Positions 7,318 to 16,362 of a stretch of 64,000 bases of DNA are shown here, in pieces; within the stretch, counting starts at the first letter, position 1; each line of letters begins with the position of its first letter. Source of the DNA: CAWELS01 sp964468205 (GTDB taxonomy: Bacteria > Acidobacteriota > Terriglobia > Bryobacterales > Bryobacteraceae). The stretch is from NCBI GenBank assembly GCA_964468205.1, contig CAYXVG010000003.1, forward strand, positions 62,001-126,000, written 5' to 3'. The position numbers were made by a program, and so were the translations under genes. The notes beneath the pieces were generated by a model. It saw nothing but the letters and a program-made list of their open reading frames with translations. It was not told the DNA's origin and did not search any database.

Positions 7318-8583
7318 GTGTCCGGGGCTACAAAGAATAACATACTCGAACTGGCCGGCGTGGCGTCGATCGCGAGACTCGTCGAGGATCCGGCTATTCA
7401 CGAGTGCTTGCAGTGGTTTGGCGCGGAAAAGCGTTGGACTGACCAGATTCATCTGGAACTCTGCCGGATTCCCGCCCCGACGTTCCAGGAAGATGAGCGC
7501 GCCGCGTGGATGGCGGACCGCTTCCGGGAGATGGGTTATTCCGTGCGAATTGACAGGGCCGGGAACGTGATCGCAGGGAATGCCCCGTCATCCACCGGGC
7601 CATTCATCGCCGTGTCGGCTCATCTCGACACGGTCCTCGCACCGAGGAAACCCGAAGACATCAGCGTAAACGGAACCGGACGGTTAGAAGGGCCGGGCGT
7701 GGCTGACAACGGCTGCGGCTTGGTGGGTCTGCTTGCGCTGGCGCGGGTGCTTCGCCACCACGATCTGCTCGGCGAAGAGCTCGCGCGCATCCTCTTCGTC
7801 GCCAACGTTGGTGAGGAAGGCGAAGGGAACCTGAGCGGGATGCGCTTCCTATGCCGCAGATCCGAGATGGGCGAGCGCATTCAGACGTTTCTTGTCCTTG
7901 ACGGGCCTGCGACCGACCGCATCACCGCCCGCGCCGTCGCAAGCCGCCGGTTCGAGATCAGAGTAGACGGCCCCGGTGGCCACAGTTGGAGCGACTTCGG
8001 AATTGCCAACCCGGTTCACGCCCTCAGCCGGGCTGTTACCATCTTTACCGACGACGTGAGAAACGGCCGCATAGAGCCAAGCTCGAATCGCACTACCTTC
8101 AATTTTGGAGTGATTGAAGGGGGCGCCAGTGTAAACGCAATTCCATCCCGGGCAAGCGCCAAACTCGATCTTCGGAGCGAAAATCTTGACGAGATCGAAA
8201 AGATGGTATCGCTGTTGACGTCGGCGTTGGAGCGCGCTTTGGGCACGGAGCATTCGCAATGTGACGGCCCCCGGCTCAACGCCAGAGTCCGCGAGATCGG
8301 CTCCCGGCCAGGAGGGGCCCTTTCGCCTTGCGCGCCAATTCTCCAGTTTCTTCGCGCGGTGGACGCGCACCTTGGCATCCGGTCGATTGAGGACTGCGCC
8401 TCGACTGACGCCAACATTCCGCTCTCTTTAGGCCGGCAGGCTGTGTCGATTGGCGCGGGCGGTTCGGGCGGAGGCGCTCACACGCCGGGCGAGTGGTACG
8501 ATCCGGAGAGCCGGGAGATCGGACTGCAGAGGGTACTACTCCTATTGTATTTGCTGGCAAAGGCGGCCGGCTCACCTGACTAA
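7318..8583 (+). CDS. M20-family metallopeptidase (peptidase T/carboxypeptidase G2-like)
   Basis: A 421-residue cytoplasmic metallopeptidase with the two-zinc M20 ligand set. HLD is at 102-104, the bridging Asp in GVADNGCG at 130, and the catalytic and ligand Glu pair in VGEEGEG at 166-167. An SRRFEIRVDGPGGHSW segment opens the dimerisation domain. No signal peptide is visible. It probably trims peptides or N-acyl amino acids; the exact substrate cannot be told from sequence. The GTG start has a TACACT hexamer 7 bases before it and no ribosome-binding site. The EamA exporter gene follows after 5 bases. Confidence 0.88.
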   Translation: MSGATKNNILELAGVASIARLVEDPAIHECLQWFGAEKRWTDQIHLELCRIPAPTFQEDERAAWMADRFREMGYSVRIDRAGNVIAGNAPSSTGPFIAVSAHLDTVLAPRKPEDISVNGTGRLEGPGVADNGCGLVGLLALARVLRHHDLLGEELARILFVANVGEEGEGNLSGMRFLCRRSEMGERIQTFLVLDGPATDRITARAVASRRFEIRVDGPGGHSWSDFGIANPVHALSRAVTIFTDDVRNGRIEPSSNRTTFNFGVIEGGASVNAIPSRASAKLDLRSENLDEIEKMVSLLTSALERALGTEHSQCDGPRLNARVREIGSRPGGALSPCAPILQFLRAVDAHLGIRSIEDCASTDANIPLSLGRQAVSIGAGGSGGGAHTPGEWYDPESREIGLQRVLLLLYLLAKAAGSPD

Positions 8584-8588
8584 AGGTA

Positions 8589-9527
8589 TTGTGTCCGTTG
8601 ACGAGACGTTTGTTTTACAGCCTGAGGGCGGAGTTCGCCCTGGTGTTCGTTGCCTTCGTGTGGGGCTCGACCTTCGTTTTGGTGAAGTCCGCGCTCGACG
8701 ACGTATCCACGCTAGTGTTCCTCGCGCTGCGCTTCGCGCTGGCTGGAACGGTGCTCGCCGCCGCCTACCGCCGCAAGCTTTCGGGCGTCTTCGAGGGCCG
8801 GTCGCCAGGTTGGAGAGGCGGGGTCCTCGCTGGCATCTGCATTTTCGGCGGATACATGTTTCAGACCTTTGGGCTGCGGTACACCACGCCGTCGAAATCG
8901 GCCTTCCTCACCGGCATGGCGATTGTACTGGTACCTTTGCTCGGTGCGGCCGTCTATTGGACAGCGCCTCGAGTTTCGGAAATCGCAGGAGTGGGGATTG
9001 CGGCCGCCGGAATGGGTTTGATGACCCTGGATGGCGGCGATCTTTCCGCGAACAGCGGAGATTTGCTTACCCTGGCGGGCGCCGTTTTTTTCGCGGCGCA
9101 CGTGATTGTGCTGGGGCATTATGCGCCCCGGCAGGGATTCGAACGGCTCAGCGTTCTGCAGATCGCGACAGCCGCGGCTTTGGCGATGAGCACATGCTGG
9201 TGGGTGGAGAAGCCATATGTGCAGTGGAGTCCGACGGTCCTATTCGCCCTTGGAGTAACCGGTTTGTTCGCGACGGCGGCGGCATTCACGATTCAGGCGT
9301 GGGCGCAACAGCACACCACGCCAAACCGGACAGCGCTCATTTTCGCGCTCGAACCGGTGTTCGCGGCTCTGACATCTCTGATGGCGCTTGGCGAGATGCT
9401 CAGCGGGCGGGGAATGGCGGGTGGCGCCTTGATTCTTGTCGGGATCCTGGTTGTGGAGTTGAAACCTGTGCCGAACGCACGACATCAGACAGATAGGAAT
9501 TCCCGCGGAACTGCCGATCCTCTATAA
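8589..9527 (+). CDS. EamA/DMT-family transporter
   Basis: A 312-residue membrane protein made of two EamA repeats of about five helices each. The first has the conserved FVWGSTFVLVKSALDD start, and the second the LEPVFAALTSLMALGE motif near 255-270. Members export amino acids, metabolites or drugs, and the substrate here is unknown. The start is taken as the TTG at 8589, just after AAAGG; another start nearby is possible. It probably shares an mRNA with the M20 peptidase 5 bases upstream. Confidence 0.88.
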   Translation: MCPLTRRLFYSLRAEFALVFVAFVWGSTFVLVKSALDDVSTLVFLALRFALAGTVLAAAYRRKLSGVFEGRSPGWRGGVLAGICIFGGYMFQTFGLRYTTPSKSAFLTGMAIVLVPLLGAAVYWTAPRVSEIAGVGIAAAGMGLMTLDGGDLSANSGDLLTLAGAVFFAAHVIVLGHYAPRQGFERLSVLQIATAAALAMSTCWWVEKPYVQWSPTVLFALGVTGLFATAAAFTIQAWAQQHTTPNRTALIFALEPVFAALTSLMALGEMLSGRGMAGGALILVGILVVELKPVPNARHQTDRNSRGTADPL

Positions 9528-9528
9528 T
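9523..9528 (+). promoter_or_regulatory. TATAAT -10 element upstream of the degQ-like gene
   Basis: A perfect TATAAT lies 45 bases before the degQ ATG. It overlaps the stop codon of the EamA gene (9525-9527). No clear -35 hexamer is visible. Confidence 0.45.
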
Positions 9529-9573
9529 TGGAGATCATCACTTCGCGATTGGCCCTGGGGAGGCAAATAGACA

Positions 9574-11118
9574 ATGAGTATTCTCAGTAACTTAACAGAG
9601 CAGAAGAAGCTCCCGTTAGCCCTTTTGCTGCTGACGCTGGCGGTTGGCATCCTGATCGGCACGGTCATCAATAGCGGCGTCAAGGCAGAACGGGGTCCTG
9701 TGGCGCCGGATGCGACGCCCCTTCAACTCCCGAATCCCGTTCTGTTAGAGAACGAATTTTCGAAACTGGCCATCCGCCTGGCGCCAGCGGTGGTGAATAT
9801 CACTACCGATTACATTCCCAAGGAGGAGGAAACGTCCCAACGTGGTGATGAAGAGATGGAGTTGTTCCGGCGTTTCTTTGGAGACCAACTTCCTCCGCAG
9901 CGCCAGTTTAGGAGGTCAGCGACGGGTTCCGGTTTCATCGTTGATCCAAAAGGCTATATCATCACCAATCACCACGTCGTTCAGGATGCCGACGCCATCA
10001 AGGTGAAGCTCATGGACGACCAGTCCGAGCACAAGGCGAAGCTTATCGGCTTCGACGTGGAGACGGATCTGGCGGTCATCAAAATCGATACCGGACGGGA
10101 ATTAGACGCGATCGCCGTTGGCAACTCCGAGGCTGTTCAGGTGGGTGATTGGGCGGTTGCCATCGGATCTCCGTTCGGCTTGGAATCAACCGTTACGGCC
10201 GGCATCGTGAGCGCCAAAGGCCGGGACATTGGAGCTCAACAATTTCAACGGTTTATCCAGACCGATGCGGCCATCAATCGCGGCAACAGCGGCGGGCCGC
10301 TCGTCAACATTCGTGGTGAACTGATTGGGGTGAATACCATGATCGCCACGAGTTCCGGCGGCTACCAGGGGGTCGGTTTCGCGCTGCCCGTGAATACGGC
10401 GGTCAAGGTGTACAACCAGCTTATCAAGACTGGCCGGATGACACGCGGCTCCATCGGTGTTAGTTTCAACCGGACCGACGATCCGGACCTTCTGCCCGCT
10501 CTCGGGGTGGACCACGGAGTGGTTGTCAGCACCGTGCAACCGGGAGGTCCGTCAGACAAAGCCGGAGTGAAGCCTGACGACATCATCCTCGCGATCGATG
10601 GAGAGCCGGTAACGGACGGCGACGACTTGGTTGCCAAAGTCGCTGACACTCCAGTTGGAGAAGTGCTGACGCTGACCGTGGACCGAGGCGGCGAACGGCT
10701 CGATCTCGATGTGACGGTTGCGGACAGAGCCCGCGTTTGGAAGGACGACCCCCGGTTCTCCTTCTACCAAGATAAGGAGTCCGAGACGCCTCAAGAGGGG
10801 ATCGAGGCAAAGTTCGGCATCTATGTGAGGAACCTCGCCCCGCTCGAACTTGACGAGATGAGTCTTGAAGCGGAGGGAGCAGTCGAGGTTACTCGTGTCG
10901 AAGCTGGATCCTTTGCCGACGAAGTGGGACTCCGTGAGAAGGACGTTCTTCTCTCCATAAACCGCAAGCCGATTCTGTCGGTGAACGACATCCGGCAGAT
11001 TCAGGGCGAACTATCACCTGGCGACCCAGTCGCCTTTCGCGTCGCGCGCCCCTTCCCGTCCGGACGGAACAGGGAGATCGAATGGCGGCCATTCTATGTG
11101 GCTGGAAAGCTGCCGTGA
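9574..11118 (+). CDS. HtrA/DegQ-family periplasmic serine protease with two PDZ domains
   Basis: A 514-residue protein with an N-terminal signal anchor (13-33). The trypsin-like domain has the triad His134 (TNHHVV), Asp165 (DVETDLAVI) and Ser239 (GNSGGPL). PDZ domain one is at about 290-385 and a second, more divergent one at about 415-505. The family degrades or refolds damaged envelope proteins. The leader lacks an obvious cleavage site, so it may stay tethered. The ATG is preceded by GGGGAGG and by a TATAAT hexamer. A strong stem-loop follows the gene. Confidence 0.93.
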   Translation: MSILSNLTEQKKLPLALLLLTLAVGILIGTVINSGVKAERGPVAPDATPLQLPNPVLLENEFSKLAIRLAPAVVNITTDYIPKEEETSQRGDEEMELFRRFFGDQLPPQRQFRRSATGSGFIVDPKGYIITNHHVVQDADAIKVKLMDDQSEHKAKLIGFDVETDLAVIKIDTGRELDAIAVGNSEAVQVGDWAVAIGSPFGLESTVTAGIVSAKGRDIGAQQFQRFIQTDAAINRGNSGGPLVNIRGELIGVNTMIATSSGGYQGVGFALPVNTAVKVYNQLIKTGRMTRGSIGVSFNRTDDPDLLPALGVDHGVVVSTVQPGGPSDKAGVKPDDIILAIDGEPVTDGDDLVAKVADTPVGEVLTLTVDRGGERLDLDVTVADRARVWKDDPRFSFYQDKESETPQEGIEAKFGIYVRNLAPLELDEMSLEAEGAVEVTRVEAGSFADEVGLREKDVLLSINRKPILSVNDIRQIQGELSPGDPVAFRVARPFPSGRNREIEWRPFYVAGKLP

Positions 11119-11147
11119 TTTTCCGGGGTTTTGGACACCGGCTATTA

Positions 11148-11183
11148 GCGAGAGAGGGCGGCATTTGCGGCGTCCTCTCTCGC
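11148..11183 (+). terminator. Stem-loop after the degQ-like gene
   Basis: GCGAGAGAGG (11148-11157) pairs perfectly with CCTCTCTCGC (11174-11183), and three more inner pairs are possible. There is no T-run after it, so it may be an mRNA-end or processing structure rather than a classical terminator. Confidence 0.45.
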
Positions 11184-11207
11184 AGCGACCGTCAAAACAT
11201 CTTCTGC

Positions 11208-11213
11208 TAGACT
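11208..11213 (+). promoter_or_regulatory. Putative -10 element (TAGACT) for a leaderless mRNA
   Basis: TAGACT ends exactly 7 bases before the GTG at 11221, and no ribosome-binding site intervenes. This is the same spacing as at 7305 and 25863. Confidence 0.4.
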
Positions 11214-11220
11214 CGGGATT

Positions 11221-11610
11221 GTGAAACGCTCCATCGCTTTCACTTCCTGCACCTTTCTGGCATCGATTGCGGCCGCTTGGCCGGTCTCAGCCTACCCGGC
11301 TAATGCCGCCGGAGCTCAGGCTTCATCGAGTAGCCGGACTTGGCGCAGCCCGCAGCGCGCACCTTCGAGGGAACGGTACAAGCAGATACAAGTAGCGCTC
11401 AAGGAACGTGGCTATGACCCAGGGCCGATAGATGGACAATGGGGCTCGAAGACCTCCGCCGCTCTGAAGCGATTCGAAAGAGATCACGGCCTTCCAGCCG
11501 ATGGGAAACTTGACTCGTTGGCGCTGATCACTCTCGGCCTGGGTCCGCAGCGCGTCGCCGGCGGCCGTAATACGGATAGTGAATCGACCACCACGGAAGA
11601 AGACAAATGA
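11221..11610 (+). CDS. Exported peptidoglycan-binding-domain protein
   Basis: A 129-residue protein with a signal peptide (about 1-27, with VSAYPANAA near the cleavage site). A low-complexity Ser/Arg linker follows. One peptidoglycan-binding type 1 domain is at about 55-108 (YKQIQVALKERGYDPGPIDG, then QWG..TSAALKRFE). There is no catalytic domain, so it probably only binds cell wall. It starts at a GTG and its stop overlaps the alanine dehydrogenase start by four bases (ATGA), so the two are co-translated. Confidence 0.85.
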   Translation: MKRSIAFTSCTFLASIAAAWPVSAYPANAAGAQASSSSRTWRSPQRAPSRERYKQIQVALKERGYDPGPIDGQWGSKTSAALKRFERDHGLPADGKLDSLALITLGLGPQRVAGGRNTDSESTTTEEDK

Positions 11611-12719
11611 CTATTGGTGTACCTCGCGAAATCAAGGATCAGGAAACGCGAGTGGGCCTTGTTCCCAGCGGCGTTTCCGCGCTTGTTGAGGCAGGCCACC
11701 AGGTTCTGGTTCAGAGCCGCGCTGGCACTGGAAGCACGATTTCGGATGACGAATACGTCGCTGCCGGAGCGCGGATCGTCAGCACTCCGGGCGAAGTATG
11801 GAAAGGTGCGGAAATTATCGTCAAGGTGAAGGAGCCGCAGCCTTCCGAGTACAATCACTTGCGCCCGGGACTTATCCTGTTCACCTATTTGCATCTGGCG
11901 CCGCTGCCCGAACTCACCAGCGCCTTAATCGCTTCCGGCGCCACGGCAGTCGCCTACGAGACGATTCGCGAGAAGGACGGATCCCTCCCCTTGCTGACCC
12001 CGATGAGCGAGGTCGCGGGCCGTATGGCAGTCCAGATTGGGGCCAAGTACCTCGAAGCCCCTTCTGGAGGACGGGGCATTCTACTCGGCGGCATTCCCGG
12101 CGTCCGGCCGGCGAACGTAGTGATCCTCGGCGGAGGGGTGGCGGGGCATAACGCCGCCAAGATCGCGCGCGGACTCGGGGCGAGGGTGACAGTGGTGGAC
12201 ATCAACCTGGATCGCTTGCGCGAGATTGACGATATTTTCAACGGCGATGTGGAGACCATGCATTCGAGCCTCTGGACCATCCGCGAGGCTGTCGCTCTAG
12301 CCGACCTCGTCATCGGGACAGTGCTGATCCCGGGCGCTTCGACCCCAAAGCTTGTTCGCCGGGAAATGCTGAAGCCGATGAAGCGGGGTTCGGTGCTGGT
12401 GGATGTCTCGATCGACCAGGGAGGCTGCTTCGAGACCTCGAAACCGACCACGCATACCGATCCCATCTATTTCGTGGACGAAGTACTTCACTATTGTGTC
12501 TCTAACATGCCCGCGGCGGTTCCACACACCTCGACTCTCGGTCTCACCAACGCAACGTTCCGCTATCTGCTGGAGATTGTCAACAAGGGCATCGAAAAGG
12601 CGTGCGAAGACAGCGCTCCGATTGCCGAGGGGGTCAACATCCACGCGGGACACATCACCTATCCGGCGGTCGCCGAATCACAGGGGAGAGAGTGGAAGGA
12701 AATCCAGTCGGTTTTGTAG
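11607..12719 (+). CDS. ald: Alanine dehydrogenase
   Basis: A 370-residue enzyme of full family length. It begins with the conserved MTIGVPREIKDQETRVGLVP. Substrate-site residues are present in VKVKEPQPSE and the YLHLAP His, and a Rossmann NAD site VVILGGGVAGHNAAKIARGL lies near 172-191. It interconverts L-alanine and pyruvate plus ammonium with NAD in the cytoplasm. NAD(P) transhydrogenase alpha subunit is related, but the length and the absence of a beta-subunit gene favour alanine dehydrogenase. It overlaps the upstream peptidoglycan-binding gene. Confidence 0.94.
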   Translation: MTIGVPREIKDQETRVGLVPSGVSALVEAGHQVLVQSRAGTGSTISDDEYVAAGARIVSTPGEVWKGAEIIVKVKEPQPSEYNHLRPGLILFTYLHLAPLPELTSALIASGATAVAYETIREKDGSLPLLTPMSEVAGRMAVQIGAKYLEAPSGGRGILLGGIPGVRPANVVILGGGVAGHNAAKIARGLGARVTVVDINLDRLREIDDIFNGDVETMHSSLWTIREAVALADLVIGTVLIPGASTPKLVRREMLKPMKRGSVLVDVSIDQGGCFETSKPTTHTDPIYFVDEVLHYCVSNMPAAVPHTSTLGLTNATFRYLLEIVNKGIEKACEDSAPIAEGVNIHAGHITYPAVAESQGREWKEIQSVL

Positions 12720-14327
12720 GTGGCTAACTGCGAGGGCCCGGGGGGGGCCCGCTTCGGCGGCCAGTCTGCGGGTCCAGGTGGATTCGGTGAGATTCGGTCC
12801 CCGTCCCGCGGACTAATCCCCTTGGGCTCGAAGACTGACAATCCTCAGGCATTGATCCGCGAAGTGGAGCGGTTTGTCGCCTCGTGCCAGGCCCCCGCGC
12901 TGTTTGAGGCCGGCGAAGAACCGATCGACCTGCAGAACGGACAATTCACGATCGTTGACCGGTCGGGACGTGTCCGCATTGAGGCCTGGGACGACAGGCG
13001 GAACATCTCCCGGCTGGTGACCGGGCGGGGTAAAGCGACGCGGGCGCGGATGGAACTGGAGATCGAGCGGTTCGGCCGCCGGAAGGGGATCTTGACGCTG
13101 GTAGACCAGTCGCGGCCGGCGAATTCATGCTTGCCGGCACGCGGGCGCCGTCAGGTTTTCCGGGAGGAATTCCGGCGTTTTCTGACGCGCCAGTTTCCGG
13201 GATGGAGCTTGGGAAAGATCAGCACTGAGGCGGATCTGGAGCACACTCTCTCTCCAACATACCCGCGGGCGCTGGTTCGGAAAGGGGGGGCCGGTTGGGC
13301 CGCCATCGGCTCACCCCGCGAAAGCGGCAGCGCCAACGGCGTTCTGACGTTCGGCCTGATCTGGCTGGACTATCTTCGCCGGCTGGAACGCCGCATCACG
13401 GTCCAAGGTCTGGCCGTTTTCGTTCCCGCCGGGCTTGAACAGACCACTTGCCTGCGGATCGGGTGTCTCAACCCGCAGATCTGCAAAACCGTCGTCTTTG
13501 TCTTTTCGGAGGATGGCTTTGAGGAGCAGATTGACCCGGCGGACCACGGAAATTTGGACTTGCGTTTGCCTCCCCATCCGGGCTCCGGCAGTCAGAAAGC
13601 ATACAGCCCAAGTCTGCCCACAACCCTTCAGGGCGTCTCTGGGGTGGAATTTGTTTCCACGGTTGATGGCGGGCAGAGTATCCGCGTGCACGGCCTCGAG
13701 ATCGCGCGATGCGGCAACGGCGTCATCCTTGGGGGCATCGACCAGAAACGCCGTTTGAACACCAACGTTGCGGAAACCATCCGCGCGCTGGCCGCCGGCG
13801 TAAGCCGGTTCCGCTCCGCGGATGCGGTGGACAAAACAAACCCACTCTACACGCGCTTTCCGGAAGCGTGGCTGGAATCGCGGGTCCGGGCGGCGCCCCG
13901 GCAGATCGCCGCGGATTTGGCTCTGGAGCCGATATACGGACAGGTTCCGGAGATTACCGGCTGCGACCGTAGCGTGCTGGATCTTCTGGCGGCGAGCGAA
14001 TCAGGGAGACTGGCAGTGCTCGAGTTGAAAGCGTTCGCCGACCCTCACCTGCCTATCCAGGCGCTGGACTACTGGATGCGAGTTCGACATCATGCCGCGG
14101 CGGGAACTTTTGGTGCGGCGGGCTATTTCCCTCAAGTGGCTCTGTCGCGGGAAGCTCCAAGGCTCTATCTGGTGGCGCCCGCGCTGGAGTTCCATCCGTC
14201 CACCGAAATCATTCTGCGCTATTTCGACCGGTCCATACCGGTCGAGCGGGTAGGCCTTTCGGCGGAATGGAGGGCGGGCCTCAAAGTAGTGTTCCGTGCC
14301 AGCGGTTGCCACAAGCCCGGCTTGTGA
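12720..14327 (+). CDS. Unknown protein with a C-terminal RecB/NucS-like PD-(D/E)XK nuclease motif
   Basis: An open frame of up to 535 residues starting at a GTG directly after the ald stop. The first 40 residues are Gly/Pro-rich and unconvincing, so the true start may be later. The large N-terminal part is not recognised. The C-terminal part has VLDLL (D421), LELK (E435, K437) and QALDY (Q447, Y451). This is the order and spacing of the D, ExK and QxxxY motifs of RecB-like nucleases, as in NucS-type endonucleases. It may cut or repair DNA, but this is inferred from motifs only. No partner gene for restriction or repair is adjacent. Confidence 0.7.
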   Translation: MANCEGPGGARFGGQSAGPGGFGEIRSPSRGLIPLGSKTDNPQALIREVERFVASCQAPALFEAGEEPIDLQNGQFTIVDRSGRVRIEAWDDRRNISRLVTGRGKATRARMELEIERFGRRKGILTLVDQSRPANSCLPARGRRQVFREEFRRFLTRQFPGWSLGKISTEADLEHTLSPTYPRALVRKGGAGWAAIGSPRESGSANGVLTFGLIWLDYLRRLERRITVQGLAVFVPAGLEQTTCLRIGCLNPQICKTVVFVFSEDGFEEQIDPADHGNLDLRLPPHPGSGSQKAYSPSLPTTLQGVSGVEFVSTVDGGQSIRVHGLEIARCGNGVILGGIDQKRRLNTNVAETIRALAAGVSRFRSADAVDKTNPLYTRFPEAWLESRVRAAPRQIAADLALEPIYGQVPEITGCDRSVLDLLAASESGRLAVLELKAFADPHLPIQALDYWMRVRHHAAAGTFGAAGYFPQVALSREAPRLYLVAPALEFHPSTEIILRYFDRSIPVERVGLSAEWRAGLKVVFRASGCHKPGL

Positions 14328-14382
14328 TTCGCCCTACGGCCCGTTCTTGATTTATACTGCAGATCTAGGAGAAGTTACGATT

Positions 14383-15408
14383 ATGCTCAGGTATCAACGC
14401 GCGTCTTGTCTACTCGTCCTCGCCCTCTTCATGATCGCCCTCGCCGGTTGTGGCGGATCAGAGTTCAGAAAAACCGAGAAGTACTATCTTGTTGCCACGA
14501 ATACCGATCTACCCTACTGGCAGGCAGCGAAAGCGGGCTTGGTGAGCGCCGCAGTGGAAATCGGCGTCGCCGCGGAGATGGTCGGACCGGATACGTATGA
14601 CCCGGCCGCCCAGAAGCAAGCGTTCGATGATCTGCTCGCGGTACCGGATGAGGATCTGCCCGCCGGCATCCTGATATCTCCGTCCGATCCCGACGTGTTG
14701 ACGCCCGTAATCAACAGCGCCGTCGCCAAAGGCATCAATGTGATTACGATTGACTCCGACGCTCCAGAGAGCGACCGGCTGACGTTCGTCGGAACAGACA
14801 ACTACTCGGTTGGCGTTCAGTCTGCCGAGATCACGGCCGAACAGCTTCAAAACGCCGGAAACGTCATTGTCTTCACGATCGAAGGCCAGGCGAATCTGGA
14901 GGACCGCCTGCGGGGGTACAAGGACATCTTCGCCCAATTCCCCGCCATCCGGATTATCGACGTCGTTGATATCAAGGGAGAGGGCGCCGCAGCGTTTGAC
15001 TTGACGAAGGAAATACTCGCAGAACGCCGCAGTTCGGTTGACGCGTTCGTGTGCCTGGAATCGATCGCCTGTCCAGAGGTTGCCGAGGTTCTGAACCGTA
15101 GTAATGCTCGTGACAAGATCGTTATCGCGATGGATACACCGGTGCGTACGCTCGACTGGGTCCAGCATGGCCTGATTCAGGCGACGATCGCGCAGAAGCC
15201 ATACACAATGGCTTATTCGGGGGTTCGCATGTTGGCCGATTTGTACAAGTACAAACCGGAACGCATTGAGAGGACGAGTTCTCTGGCGACACTTCCGTAC
15301 TTCGTCAATACCGGTTCTTCGATCGTGACCCGGGATAACGTGGAACGCTATCTGCAGGACCAGGCGAAGGTGCAGCCGCTGGAAGCAGAAGCTACGGGCG
15401 TTGAATAA
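14383..15408 (+). CDS. Sugar-binding lipoprotein of ABC type (LacI/RbsB-like), orphan
   Basis: A 341-residue lipoprotein with signal and lipobox ending IALAGCGG (Cys at about 24). The type 1 periplasmic sugar-binding fold follows: YYLVATNTDLPYWQAAKAG, ILISPSDPDVL, VITIDSDAP and FVGTDNYSVG, as in ribose-binding proteins. It probably binds a sugar or inositol-like ligand at the outer face of the inner membrane. The ATG at 14383 has AGGAGA 8 bases before it, and a TATACT hexamer lies at 14353-14358. No permease or ATPase gene is adjacent, which is unusual. Confidence 0.86.
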   Translation: MLRYQRASCLLVLALFMIALAGCGGSEFRKTEKYYLVATNTDLPYWQAAKAGLVSAAVEIGVAAEMVGPDTYDPAAQKQAFDDLLAVPDEDLPAGILISPSDPDVLTPVINSAVAKGINVITIDSDAPESDRLTFVGTDNYSVGVQSAEITAEQLQNAGNVIVFTIEGQANLEDRLRGYKDIFAQFPAIRIIDVVDIKGEGAAAFDLTKEILAERRSSVDAFVCLESIACPEVAEVLNRSNARDKIVIAMDTPVRTLDWVQHGLIQATIAQKPYTMAYSGVRMLADLYKYKPERIERTSSLATLPYFVNTGSSIVTRDNVERYLQDQAKVQPLEAEATGVE

Positions 15409-15437
15409 AGAACGATTTTGGATACTCTCTTTCTCAC

Positions 15438-16301
15438 ATGGTCACCCAGATACTCCAGCAGGTTCGCCAAGCGATTGGCAACTTGAATCCGCAAGAGGTT
15501 CGCGACACCGCGGAGCGACGCCTGGCGATCCGGTTGGCAACGTCGAGTGAGGAGAGTTATCGAGAGATTGAAGAATATCTTTTGCCGCCGCACTTCTCCC
15601 GGCGGAAGCGCCACGATTTGAAGCAGACCTTGTTTCAAGCCGAAGCGTCCTCTCGAACAGCCGACATCGAGATCTACGAAGAGGGATTGCCCTGTCCGGT
15701 GGAAGGGTTTGTGTACTCTCACCATGAGCCGGAGCGAATGGTGCGCGAGATTCTTGCTCGTAAAGAAGAGTTCGGGCTGCCGCTCGCACGCAGCTTCGCT
15801 CCGTTTCGGGCTCCGGTGACCGAACGCGTTATTTTCGGAATTGCTAAGGAAAACGCCATCTTCTCTCTCGTGACCGCACTGCCAAATATTGCGCCGGGCA
15901 TACTTCAACTGCCCTGGGGCGTGGCGGAGATTGGATCAGATACCGCTTTTCTGACAGGAAACCAAGTCCGCATGATGTTCCTGCTGGCCGGGGCAAGCGA
16001 CCGCCCGATCGGCTACCGCGAGCAGCGCACTGAAGTGGCTTCCGTAATCGCCGGGGCTTTCGGCTGGCGCGCCCTGGCTCGCCAACTCGTCGGGAAGATT
16101 CCGCTGGGAGGAGGGCTGATTCCAAAAGCCGCCGTGGCGTTTGCGGGTACCTACGTAGTTGGCAAATCGACAGAGCGCTTGTACCGGGTCGGCTATAGCT
16201 ATACGCGGGATGAGCGGCGGCTAGCGTACGAAGAAGCATTCGCCCGGGGCAAGGAGATCGCCAAGTCATTTTTGGACCGTCAAAAACCTGCATCAGTCTA
16301 G
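15438..16301 (+). CDS. Unknown protein with YcjF/DUF697-like hydrophobic C-terminal half
   Basis: A 287-residue protein. The N-terminal 100 residues are charged and helical. The second half has hydrophobic stretches (FSLVTALPNIAPGILQLPWG; IPLGGGLIPKAAVAFAGTYV) ending in a conserved-looking STERLYRVGYSYTRDERR. The arrangement resembles the DUF697/YcjF membrane domain, but the match is judged by eye only. It lies 29 bases after the sugar-binding lipoprotein gene on the same strand. The function is unknown. Confidence 0.7.
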   Translation: MVTQILQQVRQAIGNLNPQEVRDTAERRLAIRLATSSEESYREIEEYLLPPHFSRRKRHDLKQTLFQAEASSRTADIEIYEEGLPCPVEGFVYSHHEPERMVREILARKEEFGLPLARSFAPFRAPVTERVIFGIAKENAIFSLVTALPNIAPGILQLPWGVAEIGSDTAFLTGNQVRMMFLLAGASDRPIGYREQRTEVASVIAGAFGWRALARQLVGKIPLGGGLIPKAAVAFAGTYVVGKSTERLYRVGYSYTRDERRLAYEEAFARGKEIAKSFLDRQKPASV

Positions 16302-16362
16302 AAAGACGGAACGCTTTGACGGATCGCGCCGTCCCGGATGTAGCTAGCCAGGGAGGCTTCTG

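Noticed and set aside
12731..12760. GGGCCC repeat hairpin after ald as a terminator
   Set aside because: Low-complexity G/C run with no T-tract and weak outer pairing.
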